From NCBI GenBank assembly GCA_019637975.1, contig JAHBUR010000003.1:62001-126000 (forward strand): a stretch of DNA of 64,000 nt, given 5' to 3'. The stretch is from Bacteroidota bacterium. Its GTDB lineage: Bacteria > Bacteroidota > Ignavibacteria > UBA10030 > UBA6906. This document shows, one piece after another, positions 8,846-19,308 of the stretch (positions are counted from its first letter, which is position 1; every line of letters starts with the position of its first letter). The position numbers and the translations under genes are program-made. Below the pieces are notes generated by a model. That model was not told the DNA's origin. It was given only the letters and a program-made list of their open reading frames with translations, and searched no databases.

Positions 8846-9610
8846 ATGATTGTCAAGACCGAAGGAGTTGTTCTTTCCAAAATGAAATACCGCGATACGA
8901 GCAAGATCCTTCGCTTGTACACACGCGAATTCGGCAAGATATCCGTCATCGCAAAAGGTGCGCGCGAGGCGAAAAGCAAATTCCGGTCTGCCCTTGAGCC
9001 CATGAACCATGTGGCATGTGTAATCTACAAGAAAGACAATAGGGATTTGCAACTGCTCTCCCAATGTGATGTTGTAACCCCGTTTCGATACCTGTCGGAA
9101 GACATGGAGAAAATGCGGGTAGGCCTTTCCGTGGTTGAGCTGGCAGATATCGCAAGCCACGCCGAAGAGAGGAATGAAATTCTGTTCTCATTGCTCGTTG
9201 ATGTTTTACAGACGGTGAATGCTGCAACAAAAAACGCCGTTTATGCGTTATATTACTTTGAAATGAAGATGTCGGCCATTTTGGGGTTCGATCCTCAACT
9301 TGAGAGTTGCGTGCATTGCAATGTTGGGATTCCGGAAGGTCTGGAGGAATCCGGACGTTATGTTGTCACTCACGACGGAATTCTCTGCAAGAATTGCTCG
9401 GATAATTCCGGTCGCAAAGGGATTTCAGCTTCTTCAGTACGCTCGCTACAACAGATGCGACACGCCACGACATCAGAATCAGTGATGAATATGAATCTGT
9501 CACCCTCGGTGAATGAAGAAGTGCAGTATTCATTGCATCGTCACTTGCGGCATCATATTGAAGGATTTCGAGGACTTCGTTCCGAGGAGGTGTTTGCAAC
9601 TCTTTTGTAA
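8846..9610 (+). CDS. recO: DNA repair protein RecO
   Basis: 254 residues, the usual length. It begins with the OB-fold segment VKTEGVVLSKMKYRDTSKIL and GKISVIAKGARE, followed by a helical region and a four-cysteine zinc site (CVHC near residue 153, CKNC near 182). RecO loads RecA onto SSB-covered single-stranded DNA with RecR and anneals complementary strands. It follows mtnA by four bases and so is probably the last gene of the pfkB-mtnA-recO transcript. Confidence 0.93.
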   Translation: MIVKTEGVVLSKMKYRDTSKILRLYTREFGKISVIAKGAREAKSKFRSALEPMNHVACVIYKKDNRDLQLLSQCDVVTPFRYLSEDMEKMRVGLSVVELADIASHAEERNEILFSLLVDVLQTVNAATKNAVYALYYFEMKMSAILGFDPQLESCVHCNVGIPEGLEESGRYVVTHDGILCKNCSDNSGRKGISASSVRSLQQMRHATTSESVMNMNLSPSVNEEVQYSLHRHLRHHIEGFRGLRSEEVFATLL

Positions 9611-9669
9611 ACGCTGATGTGCGCAGTTGTGATATTGGAATGTCTAATAACAATATGTAGGGAGAAGAA

Positions 9670-11198
9670 ATGACGAAGAAATCAGTTTTTGTTTCACTGT
9701 TTTTGATTACCATCGGGATTATCTTCGGTGCGTTGCTTGTATCGAATTCAGGTTTAGGTGTTGGTCCGGGCGTTGCAGGAAGCAAGGACGACATCAAGCT
9801 CGGTGCAGCAGCTCCGCCGGTAGTGAATAATGTGGATCTAAAAGCGGCGAGCAACAACTTCATCGCTGTATCAAAGGCGGTTACGCCGACCGTCGTGTCC
9901 ATCACCGTGACGACAGCAGCCCGAAGCGACCGTGGTAATATGCCGCAGGATTTCTGGCATTTTTTTGGCCCGGAGCGGCGTGAATCCCCGCGATCACAAG
10001 GAGCGGGTTCCGGTGTCATTGTTACCTCTGACGGATATATCGTCACAAACAATCATGTTGTCGAGAATGCTGACGCGAACGGCATCAAGGTTCTGCTTGA
10101 CAATCAGAAGGCAACATATGATGCAAAGTTGATCGGAACTGATCCGACAACTGATCTTGCTGTCATCAAGATCGAAGGCAAGGATTTTCCGGTTGCAGCC
10201 CTCGGCAACTCAGAATACGTGCAGGTTGGCGAGTGGGTTCTCGCAATCGGTAATCCGTTGGGCTTGACCTCCACTGTAACGGCCGGAATTGTCAGTGCGT
10301 TGGGCCGCAACATTCGGATCATCAACGACCAGTACGGTATCGAGAACTTCATTCAAACCGATGCTGCCATCAATCCGGGAAACAGTGGCGGCGCCTTGGT
10401 GAACATGAACGGCGAAGTGATCGGCATCAACACTGCCATCGCAACGACGAACATGCGGTATCAGGGATACGGCTTTGCTGTGCCGATCAATATCGTCAAG
10501 ACGGTTGCAATGGACTTGATTCAGGATGGTAAGATTCGTCGCGGATACATCGGGGTCACTATTCGTGCCGTAGATCAGACGATGGCGAGTGCTATCGGGT
10601 TGGACAGGGCCCGGGGCGTGTTGGTGAATGAATTGCGAAAAGGCGGTGCGGCTGAAACTGCCGGCATCAAGCCCGGCGACGTGATTCTCTCCATTGACGA
10701 CAAGGACGTGAATGAGCCGAATGAATTGCAGAGCTATATCGCAACAAAGCGCGCTGGCGTTGTTGTTGCCCTGAAAATCTTCCGGGATGGCAAGAACATC
10801 GAACGAAAAGGGATTACACTGAAGGAGCTGGAGGAAGAAAGAACGACCGTCAGGGCATCAGACAAAAAGAAGAAACCGACAGAGACAGTGAACGAAAACC
10901 GTCCGTTGTCAAATTTGACAAGTTGGGATTGACAGTCCGCCCGATGACGCAGGAAGAGAAAAAGGTAAGCGAAACAGAAAGTGGTGTCATGGTGTCGGAA
11001 GTGACCCGCTTCAGTGAGGCATCGAACCAGGGTATTACAGAAAGTGATATTATCATCGAAGCAGATCGGAAGGCTGTCGGTAGTACGTCCGAGTTTCTAA
11101 AATTAGTGGATGCAAAGAAACCCGGCGATGCATTACTGCTGCGAGTAAAGAAGCAGCAAGGCGTATCAGTGTATATTGCAGTTCAGATTCCGCGATAA
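9670..11198 (+). CDS. HtrA/DegP-type periplasmic serine protease with two PDZ domains, frameshifted between PDZ1 and PDZ2
   Basis: The start follows the SD GGGAG. Residues 5-28 are a signal peptide or anchor. The trypsin-like domain has the triad His129 (VTNNHVVEN), Asp162 (DPTTDLAVIKI) and Ser239 (NPGNSGGALVN). PDZ1 spans about 284-380. The frame ends in TGA at 10930-10932, but the -1 frame continues with VKFDKLGLTVRPMT and a complete second PDZ domain to 11198. One missing base, for instance in the A run at 10864-10868, would join them into about 509 residues. The enzyme degrades or refolds damaged envelope proteins. A strong terminator follows. Confidence 0.9.
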
Positions 11199-11222
11199 GC
11201 TCAACATCCATGAATTCTGAAG

Positions 11223-11250
11223 AAAGCCCCGGCCGTACCCGGGGCTTTTT
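11223..11250 (+). terminator. Intrinsic terminator after htrA
   Basis: AAAGCCCCGG (11223-11232) pairs perfectly with CCGGGGCTTT (11239-11248) around a six-base loop and runs into a T tract. Confidence 0.92.
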
Positions 11251-11295
11251 GTTTGTGATATATGAAAGAGGCTTGCAGCGTCAACCTCATGTTGC

Positions 11296-11324
11296 TTGAC
11301 AATACTTCCCTTTAGTGCTATATT
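11296..11324 (+). promoter_or_regulatory. Near-consensus sigma70-type promoter for the HNH gene
   Basis: TTGACA (11296-11301), 17-base spacer, TATATT (11319-11324). It follows the htrA terminator and gives a leader of about 95 bases before the HNH ATG. Confidence 0.8.
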
Positions 11325-11370
11325 TTTCCAGATACTAGTCCACGGCGATCGATTAACGAATTGCGACAGC

Positions 11371-11378
11371 AAGGAGGT
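11371..11378 (+). promoter_or_regulatory. Perfect Shine-Dalgarno with no start codon behind it
   Basis: AAGGAGGT lies 47 bases before the HNH ATG. No ATG, GTG or TTG occurs within the next 20 bases, and the HNH frame has a TAA straight after it. It could be a ribosome standby site or a relic. Confidence 0.5.
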
Positions 11379-11425
11379 AAGTCAACTTCAGCGCATACGC
11401 GGCACAGCGGACGGCTCTTGGCAAG

Positions 11426-11929
11426 ATGAACGCAAAAGTTCTGATTCTGAATCAGAACTACGAGCCAATGAGTGTGATTAACGTGAAGAAGGCAATCATT
11501 CTGTTGTATCTCGGTAAAGCGGAATTGATTGAAGCGTACGACGGACGGGCTGTACATTCCGTGTCGGCCACGATGCCGTTTCCAAGCATCGTGAAGTTGT
11601 CGTTCTACGTCAAAGTTCCGTTCAAGCGGATTATTCTCTCACGAAAGAATATCCTCCGTCGCGACGGACACAGATGTCAGTATTGCGGCCGGGGTGACTT
11701 GACGCTCACGCTCGATCATGTGTGGCCGGTTTCCCGCGGCGGCGAGGAGGCGTGGGAGAACCTTGTGTGCGCGTGCGTCAAATGCAACAACAAGAAAGGT
11801 GACCGGACTCCGGACGAAGCCGGCATGCCTTTGTTGCGCAAACCCATGAGGCCGAATCATGTCTCGTTCATCAGCCACTTTGTGGGAAGGATGGATGAGC
11901 GGTGGAAGCCGTACCTCTTTCTCCAGTAA
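11426..11929 (+). CDS. HNH endonuclease-fold protein
   Basis: 167 residues. Residues 1-70 are a conserved N-terminal region (VLILNQNYEPMSVINVKKAI) seen in stand-alone HNH proteins of Bacteroidota and Cyanobacteria. Residues 80-125 are the HNH core: zinc pairs C84-x2-C87 and C117-x2-C120, LDHVWP with Asp97-His98, and ENLVCACVKCNNKKG. These proteins are annotated as nucleases, but their cellular role is not established; no restriction, toxin or mobile-element partners lie next to it. Its stop codon overlaps a terminator hairpin. Confidence 0.85.
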   Translation: MNAKVLILNQNYEPMSVINVKKAIILLYLGKAELIEAYDGRAVHSVSATMPFPSIVKLSFYVKVPFKRIILSRKNILRRDGHRCQYCGRGDLTLTLDHVWPVSRGGEEAWENLVCACVKCNNKKGDRTPDEAGMPLLRKPMRPNHVSFISHFVGRMDERWKPYLFLQ

Positions 11930-11963
11930 CCCGTCTGCACGCGACGGGTTCTTTGTTCTTTTG
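11928..11963 (+). terminator. Terminator-like hairpin overlapping the HNH stop codon
   Basis: AACCCGTC (11928-11935) pairs with GACGGGTT (11943-11950) around a seven-base loop, then a T-rich stretch. The 5' arm starts inside the TAA. trpS begins only about 28 bases later with no visible promoter between, so it may be leaky or regulated by translation of the HNH gene. Confidence 0.7.
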
Positions 11964-11990
11964 CCAAACGGGATTTTCAGGGAAGATTTA

Positions 11991-12971
11991 TTGACGACAA
12001 AAAAAACCATTCTGAGCGGTATGCGGCCGACAGGAAAGTTGCATTTGGGCCATCTTGTCGGAGCGCTGGAAAATTGGGTCTCTCTCCAACACGAATTCAA
12101 CAACTACCACCTTATCGCTGATTATCATGCTCTGACGACAAAGTTGGATTCGTCGGACATTTACCGGAATTCAATCGATATGTTGATCGACTGGCTTGCA
12201 GCCGGTATTGATCCTGCAAAAAGCCCTGTGTTTCGCCAATCGCAAATCAAAGAACATACGGAGTTGCATCTCATCTTCTCGATGCTGATTACGCAGGCGC
12301 GCCTTGAGCGAAACCCTGCCGTGAAGGATCAGGTGAGAGATTTGAATATCGAAAACGTGAGCTACGGCCACCTCGGTTATCCCGTCTTGCAGGCGGCGGA
12401 TATTCTCTTGTACAAAGGCGAGTATGTTCCTGTTGGCGAAGATCAGGTTCCGCACGTTGAAATCACACGGGAGATTGCCCGCAAGTTCAATAGCGAGTAC
12501 GGGCGGGTGTTCCCCGAACCCGAAGCGAAGTTGACGAAGTTTGCACGCTTGACCGGATTGGACGGCAGGCGCATGAGCAAATCCGTCGGCAACACGATTC
12601 TTCTTTCAGATTCTCCCGACGAGATACAAAAGAAGATGCGAACAGCGGTAACAGATCCGCAGAAAGTACGGAAGAATGACCCCGGGCGGCCGGAAATCTG
12701 TCTGGTGTTTACATACCATCAGAAATTCAATCCGACTGAAGTCCCTCAGATCGAGGCAGATTGCCGGAGTGGAGCGTTGGGATGTGTTGATTGCAAAAAG
12801 CGGGCGGCAACAAGGATTGCAGACGAGTTGGCTCCAAACCGCGAGAAACGCTCCTACTTCGAAACACATATGAATGAAGTTCAAGCCATCCTTGCCGACG
12901 GCGAAACAAAAGCCCGCACGCGGGCACAAGAAACAATGCACGAAGTCCGTACAGCAATGAACCTGGGATGA
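11991..12971 (+). CDS. trpS: Tryptophanyl-tRNA synthetase
   Basis: 326 residues from the TTG at 11991, which has GGGAAG nine bases upstream; the frame stays open further back but into the preceding hairpin. The class I signatures are present: SGMRPTGKLHLGHLVGAL (HIGH region) at the N-terminus and RMSKSVGN (KMSKS loop). VGEDQVPHVEITRE and AADILLYKGEYVPVG are TrpRS blocks. It charges tRNA-Trp. The 3' end overlaps scpA by four bases (ATGA), so trpS and scpA are translationally coupled. Confidence 0.96.
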   Translation: MTTKKTILSGMRPTGKLHLGHLVGALENWVSLQHEFNNYHLIADYHALTTKLDSSDIYRNSIDMLIDWLAAGIDPAKSPVFRQSQIKEHTELHLIFSMLITQARLERNPAVKDQVRDLNIENVSYGHLGYPVLQAADILLYKGEYVPVGEDQVPHVEITREIARKFNSEYGRVFPEPEAKLTKFARLTGLDGRRMSKSVGNTILLSDSPDEIQKKMRTAVTDPQKVRKNDPGRPEICLVFTYHQKFNPTEVPQIEADCRSGALGCVDCKKRAATRIADELAPNREKRSYFETHMNEVQAILADGETKARTRAQETMHEVRTAMNLG

Positions 12972-13717
12972 CGATGTACCGAGTCAAGCTTACAGACTTT
13001 GAAGGCCCTCTTGACTTGCTTCTCTTTTTCATCAAGAGAGATGAGCTGGATATCTACAATATTCCCATCTCGAAAATCACGCAGGAGTTTCTCGAATATC
13101 TTCACCTGATGGCGACGCTCGACCTGGAGATTGCCGGGGACTTTATTGTTATGGCGGCAACGCTGATGCAAATCAAGGTGAAGATGTTGCTCCCCCGCGA
13201 GATCGGACCCGACGGCGAAGAAGAAGACCCGCGTGCAGAGCTTGTCCGTCGTTTGATCGAGTACAAGCGGTACAAGGAAATGTCGTTTGAACTTTCGAAG
13301 TTTGAGGATGAACAACGCAAAATCTATTATCGTAGATTCTTTCAAGCCGATCCGGTGGTGTATGCTGAAGAAGAGGAGAAGGATTTCCTCAAGGATATCA
13401 CGGTGTTCAACCTGATTGCCGCCTACAAAAAAGCATTGGACAGCATGCCGAAGAAAGTTGTCCATGAGGTACAGCTCTTCAACGTCACGATCGAAGAACA
13501 AATGAGCTACACGCTGGATTACTTGCGTGTCAACAAGAATGTCACGCTGTTGAAGCTTGTCGGGCACATGACAGAGAAAATGCGGATCATTGTGACCATC
13601 ATTGCGTTGCTCGAAATGACGAAGAACAAGGTCATTTCCCTGCTGCCGATGGAGTCTGAAGACGATATCATCATCGCGCCAGTCCCTTCGCAGAGTACCG
13701 TGCCGGAGAATGCATGA
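12968..13717 (+). CDS. scpA: Segregation and condensation protein A
   Basis: 249 residues. The N-terminal FEGPLDLLLFFIKRDELDIYNIPISKIT is the kleisin motif that contacts the SMC neck. The middle is acidic and helical, and the C-terminal residues about 175-240 form the winged-helix end that binds the SMC head. ScpA bridges SMC heads in the bacterial condensin that organises newly replicated origins. It overlaps trpS by four bases and scpB by four bases (ATGA). An alternative start is the ATG two codons later. Confidence 0.95.
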   Translation: MTMYRVKLTDFEGPLDLLLFFIKRDELDIYNIPISKITQEFLEYLHLMATLDLEIAGDFIVMAATLMQIKVKMLLPREIGPDGEEEDPRAELVRRLIEYKRYKEMSFELSKFEDEQRKIYYRRFFQADPVVYAEEEEKDFLKDITVFNLIAAYKKALDSMPKKVVHEVQLFNVTIEEQMSYTLDYLRVNKNVTLLKLVGHMTEKMRIIVTIIALLEMTKNKVISLLPMESEDDIIIAPVPSQSTVPENA

Positions 13718-14451
13718 CGGGGGAACAACCGACAACCATACGGCAGATCATCGAAGCGTTGCTGTTTGCAACGGATGAGCCTTTATCTGTCAAGGATATG
13801 CTCGCGATATTCGGCGAGTTTCAATCAGGAGAGCTTCCCCAAAAACGTATCACCGAGCAGGTTATTCTCGACGGCATTGAACAGTTGAACAAGGAATACG
13901 AGGCGTCAGGGCGCTCGATGCACATCGTGAAAGTCGCAGGCGGCTACCAGTTTGCAACCCTTCCGCTGTATGCCGTGTGGCTTGGCAAAATGATGAAGGA
14001 GAAGTCGAAACGCAAATTGTCCGCTTCCGCACTGGAGAGCCTCGCCGTGATAGCATACAAACAGCCCGTGACCAAACCGGAAATCGAATCCATACGCGGC
14101 GTGAATGCGGATTACATCATTCGCTCGCTGTTGGAGCGGAACATGATCACGATTGTGGGAAGAGCCGCAACGCCCGGTCGTCCGTTGTTGTACGGCACCA
14201 CTGCGGAGTTTCTCAAACATTTCGGCCTGAATGACCTTTCGGAACTTCCCAAACCCCGCGAAATTGACGAGCTGTTGGCGGAAGCGGAGTTTGAGGTCGA
14301 GAAGCAGCTGTTGAAGGAGCAGGAAGCGAAAGCCTCGGCCAATGAAGAAGCGGACGACGATGACGACGTTCGCATTGTCGTCAGTGAGGATGGAAGATTG
14401 CGCAAGGTTGATCCTGACGAGGACACGGAAGAACCGGAACACAATGATTGA
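13714..14451 (+). CDS. scpB: Segregation and condensation protein B
   Basis: 245 residues. Two winged-helix domains cover about residues 1-185 (RQIIEALLFATDEPLSVKDM, then SASALESLAVIAYKQPVTK with IRGVNADYIIRSLLERN, the ScpB signature). Residues 190-245 are a highly charged, mostly acidic tail that is probably disordered. ScpB dimers bind the central region of ScpA in the SMC complex. Overlap with scpA by four bases suggests the two are made in step. Confidence 0.95.
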   Translation: MTGEQPTTIRQIIEALLFATDEPLSVKDMLAIFGEFQSGELPQKRITEQVILDGIEQLNKEYEASGRSMHIVKVAGGYQFATLPLYAVWLGKMMKEKSKRKLSASALESLAVIAYKQPVTKPEIESIRGVNADYIIRSLLERNMITIVGRAATPGRPLLYGTTAEFLKHFGLNDLSELPKPREIDELLAEAEFEVEKQLLKEQEAKASANEEADDDDDVRIVVSEDGRLRKVDPDEDTEEPEHND

Positions 14452-14475
14452 GCCCGACCGGTACGAAATCCTCCC

Positions 14476-15234
14476 ATGAAACGTAATCCGAAAGAGAGCC
14501 CGAAAGAACTCATCCGCATCAATCGGTACATCAGTATGTGCGGGGTCGCCTCACGGCGCAAGGCCGATGACCTTGTGCTGGAGGGGAAAGTCGAAGTCAA
14601 TGGCAACGTGCTGCAGGATCTTGGTGCCAAGATCGACCCGCGCAAGGACAAAGTCTTCGTCGATGGCAAACAGGTTGCTCACGTCCACGACTATCTCTAT
14701 CTGGTCATGAACAAACCGAAGGATGCCATTACCACACTCAGCGACGAAAAGGGGAGAACAACGGTGATGAGCCTCGTCAAAACGAAACAACGCGTCTATC
14801 CCGTGGGCCGCCTTGACCGGAACACGACGGGGGTATTGCTGCTGACCAATGACGGCGAGTTTGCACATCACTTGATGCATCCGAAGTTCGGGATTCCGAA
14901 GTCGTATCAAGTCGCCCTGGAAACGCCATTGACACACGAGCATGCAGCTCAACTCAGAAAAGGAGTGAAACTTCAGGACGGCAAGACTGCACCCGCGGAA
15001 ATCTACGTCATCCCTCATGGCAAGGGGAAGGACATTGGCATCACTATTCATGAGGGACGCAACCGGCAGGTTCGTCGCATGTTCGAATCACTCGGGTACG
15101 AAGTGAAGAAACTCGACCGGGTTGCGTACGGGCCCGTGACGAAAGAAGGACTGAGCAGAGGAGAAACACGCAGCCTGACTCGTCCCGAAATCCGAAAGCT
15201 GAAACAAATGGCAGGAATGCCTGAAGAATTCTGA
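14476..15234 (+). CDS. RluB/RsuA-family rRNA pseudouridine synthase
   Basis: 252 residues. An S4 RNA-binding domain ([19 protein letters not shown], residues about 13-60) is followed by the catalytic domain with [18 protein letters not shown], whose Asp is the nucleophile of all pseudouridine synthases, and the closing [11 protein letters not shown]. The scpA-scpB-rluB order is conserved in many bacteria, which favours RluB (23S rRNA) over RsuA (16S). It starts 24 bases after scpB. Confidence 0.92.
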   Translation: MKRNPKESPKELIRINRYISMCGVASRRKADDLVLEGKVEVNGNVLQDLGAKIDPRKDKVFVDGKQVAHVHDYLYLVMNKPKDAITTLSDEKGRTTVMSLVKTKQRVYPVGRLDRNTTGVLLLTNDGEFAHHLMHPKFGIPKSYQVALETPLTHEHAAQLRKGVKLQDGKTAPAEIYVIPHGKGKDIGITIHEGRNRQVRRMFESLGYEVKKLDRVAYGPVTKEGLSRGETRSLTRPEIRKLKQMAGMPEEF

Positions 15235-15283
15235 CTCATCCATTCGCCGTACGGTTCATATTGTTAAGAGATTGGGAGAAACC

Positions 15284-16798
15284 TTGGAAGTAAAGCAGGA
15301 ACACCAGGATATCAACGAACTCATGCTTCGCCGGCGCGAAGAGCTTGAAGAACTGAAGAAGATCGGCGTCAATCCTTACCCGTATCAGTTTCCGCGTAAC
15401 GCATTCTCGAAGGAAATCATCAACTCATTCCAGGACGATGCGCCGCAGAGAACGGTGGCTGTTGCCGGTCGAATCATGTCTATTCGAAAGATGGGCAAGG
15501 CATCATTCTGTCACATTCAGGATTCGCAGGGGAGGATTCAGATTTATCTGAAGAAAGATGATCTTGGCGCGATGTACGACGCGTTCAAGCTCTTCGATAT
15601 TGGCGACATTGTGGGAGTAGAAGGTTTCATCTTCAGAACGAAAATGGGCGAAGTGTCCGTTCATGCTCAAACAATCGCGATGCTGGCGAAATCCCTCCGC
15701 CCGTTGCCGATAGCAAAAGAAACGAAAGACGAACAAGGAAACAGTGTCGTTCACGATCCGTTCTCGGACAAGGAACTTCGCTACCGGCAACGCTACATCG
15801 ATCTGGTCGTCAACACGCAGGTGAGGGATGTGTTCATCAAACGGTCGAAGATCATCTCTACGATGAGGGCGTTCTTTGAGGGGAAGGGGTATCTTGAAGT
15901 CGAGACCCCGATTCTTCAGCCGCAATACGGCGGCGCGTTCGCACGCCCGTTCATCACGCATCACAACACGCTTGATGTGCCGATGTTCCTGCGTGTTGCG
16001 AACGAATTGTATCTCAAACGACTGATCGTCGGCGGCTTCGACGGCGTGTTTGAGTTTGCAAAGGACTTTCGCAATGAAGGAATGGACCGCACGCACAATC
16101 CTGAATTCACGATGCTTGAGGTGTACGTTGCCTACAAGGATTATTTGTGGATGATGGAGATGGTTGAACAGATGATCAGCCGCGTAGCGACGGCAATCAA
16201 CGGCTCGATGAAAGCCGTTGTGGGAAAGAACGAGATTGACTACACGCCACCCTGGACGCGGCTGACGATGTTTGATGCAATCGAAAAGTACACCGGAAAG
16301 CAGCTCAGGGGAAAAAGCGAAGAAGATCTCCGGCGGATTGCGAAAGAGATGCATCTTGACATTCCGCCGGGCGAGGGTTCGGGCGCAATTATCGATGAGA
16401 TGTTCAGCGAGAAGGTTGAGCATCATCTCATCCAACCGACATTCATTACCGACTATCCTCTCGAAATGTCGCCGTTAGCAAAGAAACACCGTTCGGAAGA
16501 GGGACTCGTCGAGCGATTTGAGGCAATCGTCAACGGGCAGGAAATCTGCAATGCATTCAGTGAGCTGAACGATCCCCTCGATCAACGGGCCCGCTTTGAG
16601 GAACAGATGAAGGCTCGTGCCCGCGGACAGGCAGAAATTCAGCCGCTCGACGAGGATTTCCTGCGGGCGCTCGAGTACGGCATGCCGCCGACAGCAGGCC
16701 TCGGCATCGGGATCGATCGCCTGACGATGCTGCTCACCGGACAGGAATCGATTCGCGACGTGATCTTCTTCCCGCAGATGAAGCCGGAGAAATTATGA
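15284..16798 (+). CDS. lysS: Lysyl-tRNA synthetase, class II
   Basis: 504 residues from the TTG at 15284, placed behind GGGAG; the in-frame TTG at 15272 is an equally possible start four codons earlier. Residues about 55-150 are the OB-fold anticodon-binding domain. The catalytic core has the class II motifs: [21 protein letters not shown] (split around motif 1), [18 protein letters not shown] (motif 2) and [15 protein letters not shown] (motif 3). It charges tRNA-Lys. The last codons overlap the ATG of a TonB-dependent receptor by four bases, an unusual coupling. Confidence 0.96.
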   Translation: MEVKQEHQDINELMLRRREELEELKKIGVNPYPYQFPRNAFSKEIINSFQDDAPQRTVAVAGRIMSIRKMGKASFCHIQDSQGRIQIYLKKDDLGAMYDAFKLFDIGDIVGVEGFIFRTKMGEVSVHAQTIAMLAKSLRPLPIAKETKDEQGNSVVHDPFSDKELRYRQRYIDLVVNTQVRDVFIKRSKIISTMRAFFEGKGYLEVETPILQPQYGGAFARPFITHHNTLDVPMFLRVANELYLKRLIVGGFDGVFEFAKDFRNEGMDRTHNPEFTMLEVYVAYKDYLWMMEMVEQMISRVATAINGSMKAVVGKNEIDYTPPWTRLTMFDAIEKYTGKQLRGKSEEDLRRIAKEMHLDIPPGEGSGAIIDEMFSEKVEHHLIQPTFITDYPLEMSPLAKKHRSEEGLVERFEAIVNGQEICNAFSELNDPLDQRARFEEQMKARARGQAEIQPLDEDFLRALEYGMPPTAGLGIGIDRLTMLLTGQESIRDVIFFPQMKPEKL

Positions 16799-19308
16799 GT
16801 CGCGTTCTTGTATTCCTCACATTTCTCTCTTTTGTCTCGCCTGCAGTTGCCGGCACCAACGGTATTCTCGAAGGTGTTGTGCGCGACAAGAAGACGAACG
16901 AGAAACTTCCGGGCGTTATTGTTCTTGTTGTCGGAACACAGCAGGGTACAAGCAGCGACGTCGAGGGATATTTTCAGGTACAGAATATCCGGGCCGGCAC
17001 GTATGATATCCGACTTAGCCACGTCGGCTATCAAACGCTGATCGTGAAGAATGTCGTCATCAATCCGGACTTGCGCACGAAGCTGAATCCCCAGCTTGAT
17101 GCGGCCGATGTTCAAATGAACGAGATCATTGTCATTCAAGAGAGACCACCTATACAACGTGACGTTACGGGAACAACATTTTCCTTTAGCAGCGAAGATG
17201 TGACACTTCTTCCTGTAACGAAAGTCGCGGATGTAGTTACCTACAAGGCGGGCGTCACGGCTGAGGGAAATATCCGGGGGGGAAAGACCACGGAAGTTGT
17301 GTATCTCGTTGACGGGCTTCCCGTGCAGGATGCTCTTTCGGGAGGATTGAAAACCGAGTTGCCCAATAGTTCCATCTCGGGACTGAGTCTGTACACCGGC
17401 GGATTTGAACCCGAATACGGCAATGCGCTCTCCGGCGTTGTCAACATTGTCACCAAAACCGGAACGGAAGATCATCGCTTTCTGGTCAAAGGATCGAAAG
17501 ATAATCTGTTCGGCGGAAAGCAATCCAGCAAGACGAATGAGATAGAGATTGCCGCGTCAGGGCCGGTTCTGGAAGAACAGCTCTACTACTTCGTATCAGG
17601 AAGCGGCGTTCTTTCCGATACGCGGTGGTGGCAGGATATGCAATATTTTTTCAAGACTCCCGTCGAAAAATCTTTCAGCGGGTTTGGAAAATTGGATTAC
17701 ATTGTTTCGCCGAGCATGAGGTTCGGCGTGCAACTGCTGTATGCCGATCGTGATTGGCGCGATTATGAATTCAACTGGCGCTACAATCTTGCGGGATTGC
17801 CGCCGCAACACCGGACTTCGTACAGGTTGGCTGCAATCCTTTCGCAGACTCTATCCGACAATTTCTTTTATACGGCGAGTCTCAGCCGGTTTTCTCTAAA
17901 ATCACAAATCGGGGAGGGTTCAAAAGAGAGTCTGCCTGCGGATGATCCCTACCAATACGATTTCTACTTGCAGTACATCGTGAGCGGGCAGCGGGCTTGG
18001 TGGAGCAGAACCGAGCAGGAAAATTACACGGCGAAGTTCGACGCCACGTACAAGGTCAGCAGCGCGCATTTGCTGAAGGTGGGAGCCGAGATGAATTTCT
18101 ACGATGTGAACTCCGACATCGTGAAGTATGAGCCGCGCAAAACCTTTTTCGGAAAGCCGCTTGTCAATGAGCCGCAGTTGAATTTCAGTTCTTCCTACAA
18201 CTACAAGCCGAGAACGGGAGCGGTGTATATCCAGGACAAGTACGATGTGCCGGAAAGCGGCATACTTCTCAATTTCGGCGTGCGATATGATTTTCTCGAC
18301 CCGACAGCAAGCAGGCCGGCAATCGAGGCGATTCCGTCGAGCGACACGGCATTTACGTTTGCGATCAAGCAGGATGTTCCGGCGCGGTTGAAGCAGCAGT
18401 TCAGTCCGCGCATCGGCGCCGCTACGCAACTTGCCGAGAACGGCTATCTCTTTCTCAACATCGGCTGGTATTTTCAGTATCCGTTGTTCGATTATCTTTA
18501 CAGCGGATTGGATCGTGTGTCGATTGCGCGAGGGTTGAGTGCCGTGACTGGCAATCCTGATCTTGAGCCCGAACGGACAAAGTCGTACGAAATCAGCGTG
18601 AAGTACAGCTTCGATTACAATATCGTCGGTTCAATCACCTACTTTAAGAAGGAGACGACGAATCTCATCGACACGAAAACATTCGTGCCCGGCGACAGCA
18701 AGCTTGCCGGTACATACGGCTTTGCAGAGTATGTCAATACGCCGTTTGCGGATGCTTCCGGATTTGAGATCATCATCAGCCGCGACCGTGGGGATTGGCT
18801 GACGGGGGAAATGTCGTACACATTTATGACGGCAGAGGGTGTCAGTGGCAGCGCCGATGACGGATTCTACATCGCGCAATTCGGGCTTCCCCCTGCAACG
18901 CGTGTATACCCGCTCAGTTGGGATCAGCGTCATACCGTCAAGGCAACGGCCTCGCTGGCCTTGCCGTGGGATTTTACGTTCAACCTTTTTGCGCAGTATC
19001 ATTCCGGCAGACCGTACACGAATTATCCCACCGCAACCGGATTCGAGCCTGTAAGTCAGAAGGCATTCTCGCAGAACAACAGCCGCATGCCTCGCTACTT
19101 CAATCTCGATCTTCGGGCAACACAGAAATTGAAATTCGATTGGTGGCCAAACTCGTTGATAAGCCTCTACTTGGATGTTCGCAACGTGTTCAATGAGAAC
19201 AACGTCAAGTGGATCGACTCCAACGGACGAATAGGCGGTGAACTGAGTGATCCGGGCGGGTATTACATTGGAAGAAGAACAACACTGGGAATGCAAGTTG
19301 AATTCTAA
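16795..19308 (+). CDS. TonB-dependent outer-membrane receptor with carboxypeptidase-regulatory-like domain
   Basis: 837 residues. Signal peptide 1-20, then a CarboxypepD-reg-like beta-sandwich ([19 protein letters not shown] ... [15 protein letters not shown]) to about 100. The plug domain spans about 115-220, with [16 protein letters not shown] and [15 protein letters not shown]. The rest is a 22-strand-type barrel ending in the terminal Phe typical of outer-membrane barrels. It is a TonB-driven importer of unknown ligand. No SusD is adjacent; instead a lipoprotein gene overlaps its 3' end. It overlaps lysS by ATGA. Confidence 0.92.
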   Translation: MSRVLVFLTFLSFVSPAVAGTNGILEGVVRDKKTNEKLPGVIVLVVGTQQGTSSDVEGYFQVQNIRAGTYDIRLSHVGYQTLIVKNVVINPDLRTKLNPQLDAADVQMNEIIVIQERPPIQRDVTGTTFSFSSEDVTLLPVTKVADVVTYKAGVTAEGNIRGGKTTEVVYLVDGLPVQDALSGGLKTELPNSSISGLSLYTGGFEPEYGNALSGVVNIVTKTGTEDHRFLVKGSKDNLFGGKQSSKTNEIEIAASGPVLEEQLYYFVSGSGVLSDTRWWQDMQYFFKTPVEKSFSGFGKLDYIVSPSMRFGVQLLYADRDWRDYEFNWRYNLAGLPPQHRTSYRLAAILSQTLSDNFFYTASLSRFSLKSQIGEGSKESLPADDPYQYDFYLQYIVSGQRAWWSRTEQENYTAKFDATYKVSSAHLLKVGAEMNFYDVNSDIVKYEPRKTFFGKPLVNEPQLNFSSSYNYKPRTGAVYIQDKYDVPESGILLNFGVRYDFLDPTASRPAIEAIPSSDTAFTFAIKQDVPARLKQQFSPRIGAATQLAENGYLFLNIGWYFQYPLFDYLYSGLDRVSIARGLSAVTGNPDLEPERTKSYEISVKYSFDYNIVGSITYFKKETTNLIDTKTFVPGDSKLAGTYGFAEYVNTPFADASGFEIIISRDRGDWLTGEMSYTFMTAEGVSGSADDGFYIAQFGLPPATRVYPLSWDQRHTVKATASLALPWDFTFNLFAQYHSGRPYTNYPTATGFEPVSQKAFSQNNSRMPRYFNLDLRATQKLKFDWWPNSLISLYLDVRNVFNENNVKWIDSNGRIGGELSDPGGYYIGRRTTLGMQVEF

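Noticed and set aside
9366-10052. Minus-strand open frame of 228 codons across recO and htrA
   Set aside because: Both sense genes have clear catalytic or zinc motifs in this stretch; the antisense frame has none.
10862-10930. Programmed -1 ribosomal frameshift in htrA at the A-rich stretch
   Set aside because: The heptamer would have to be A-AAA-AAG in frame, but the first base is C, and no downstream stem is obvious. A base-call error is simpler.
11426-11929. HNH protein as part of a restriction, toxin or homing system
   Set aside because: Neighbours are housekeeping genes, and the N-terminal region matches a stand-alone family; no methylase, immunity gene or intron signature is seen.
15503-16435. 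Minus-strand open frame of 310 codons opposite lysS
   Set aside because: It lies wholly inside the lysS catalytic core, whose motifs are intact; no start signal or family resemblance.
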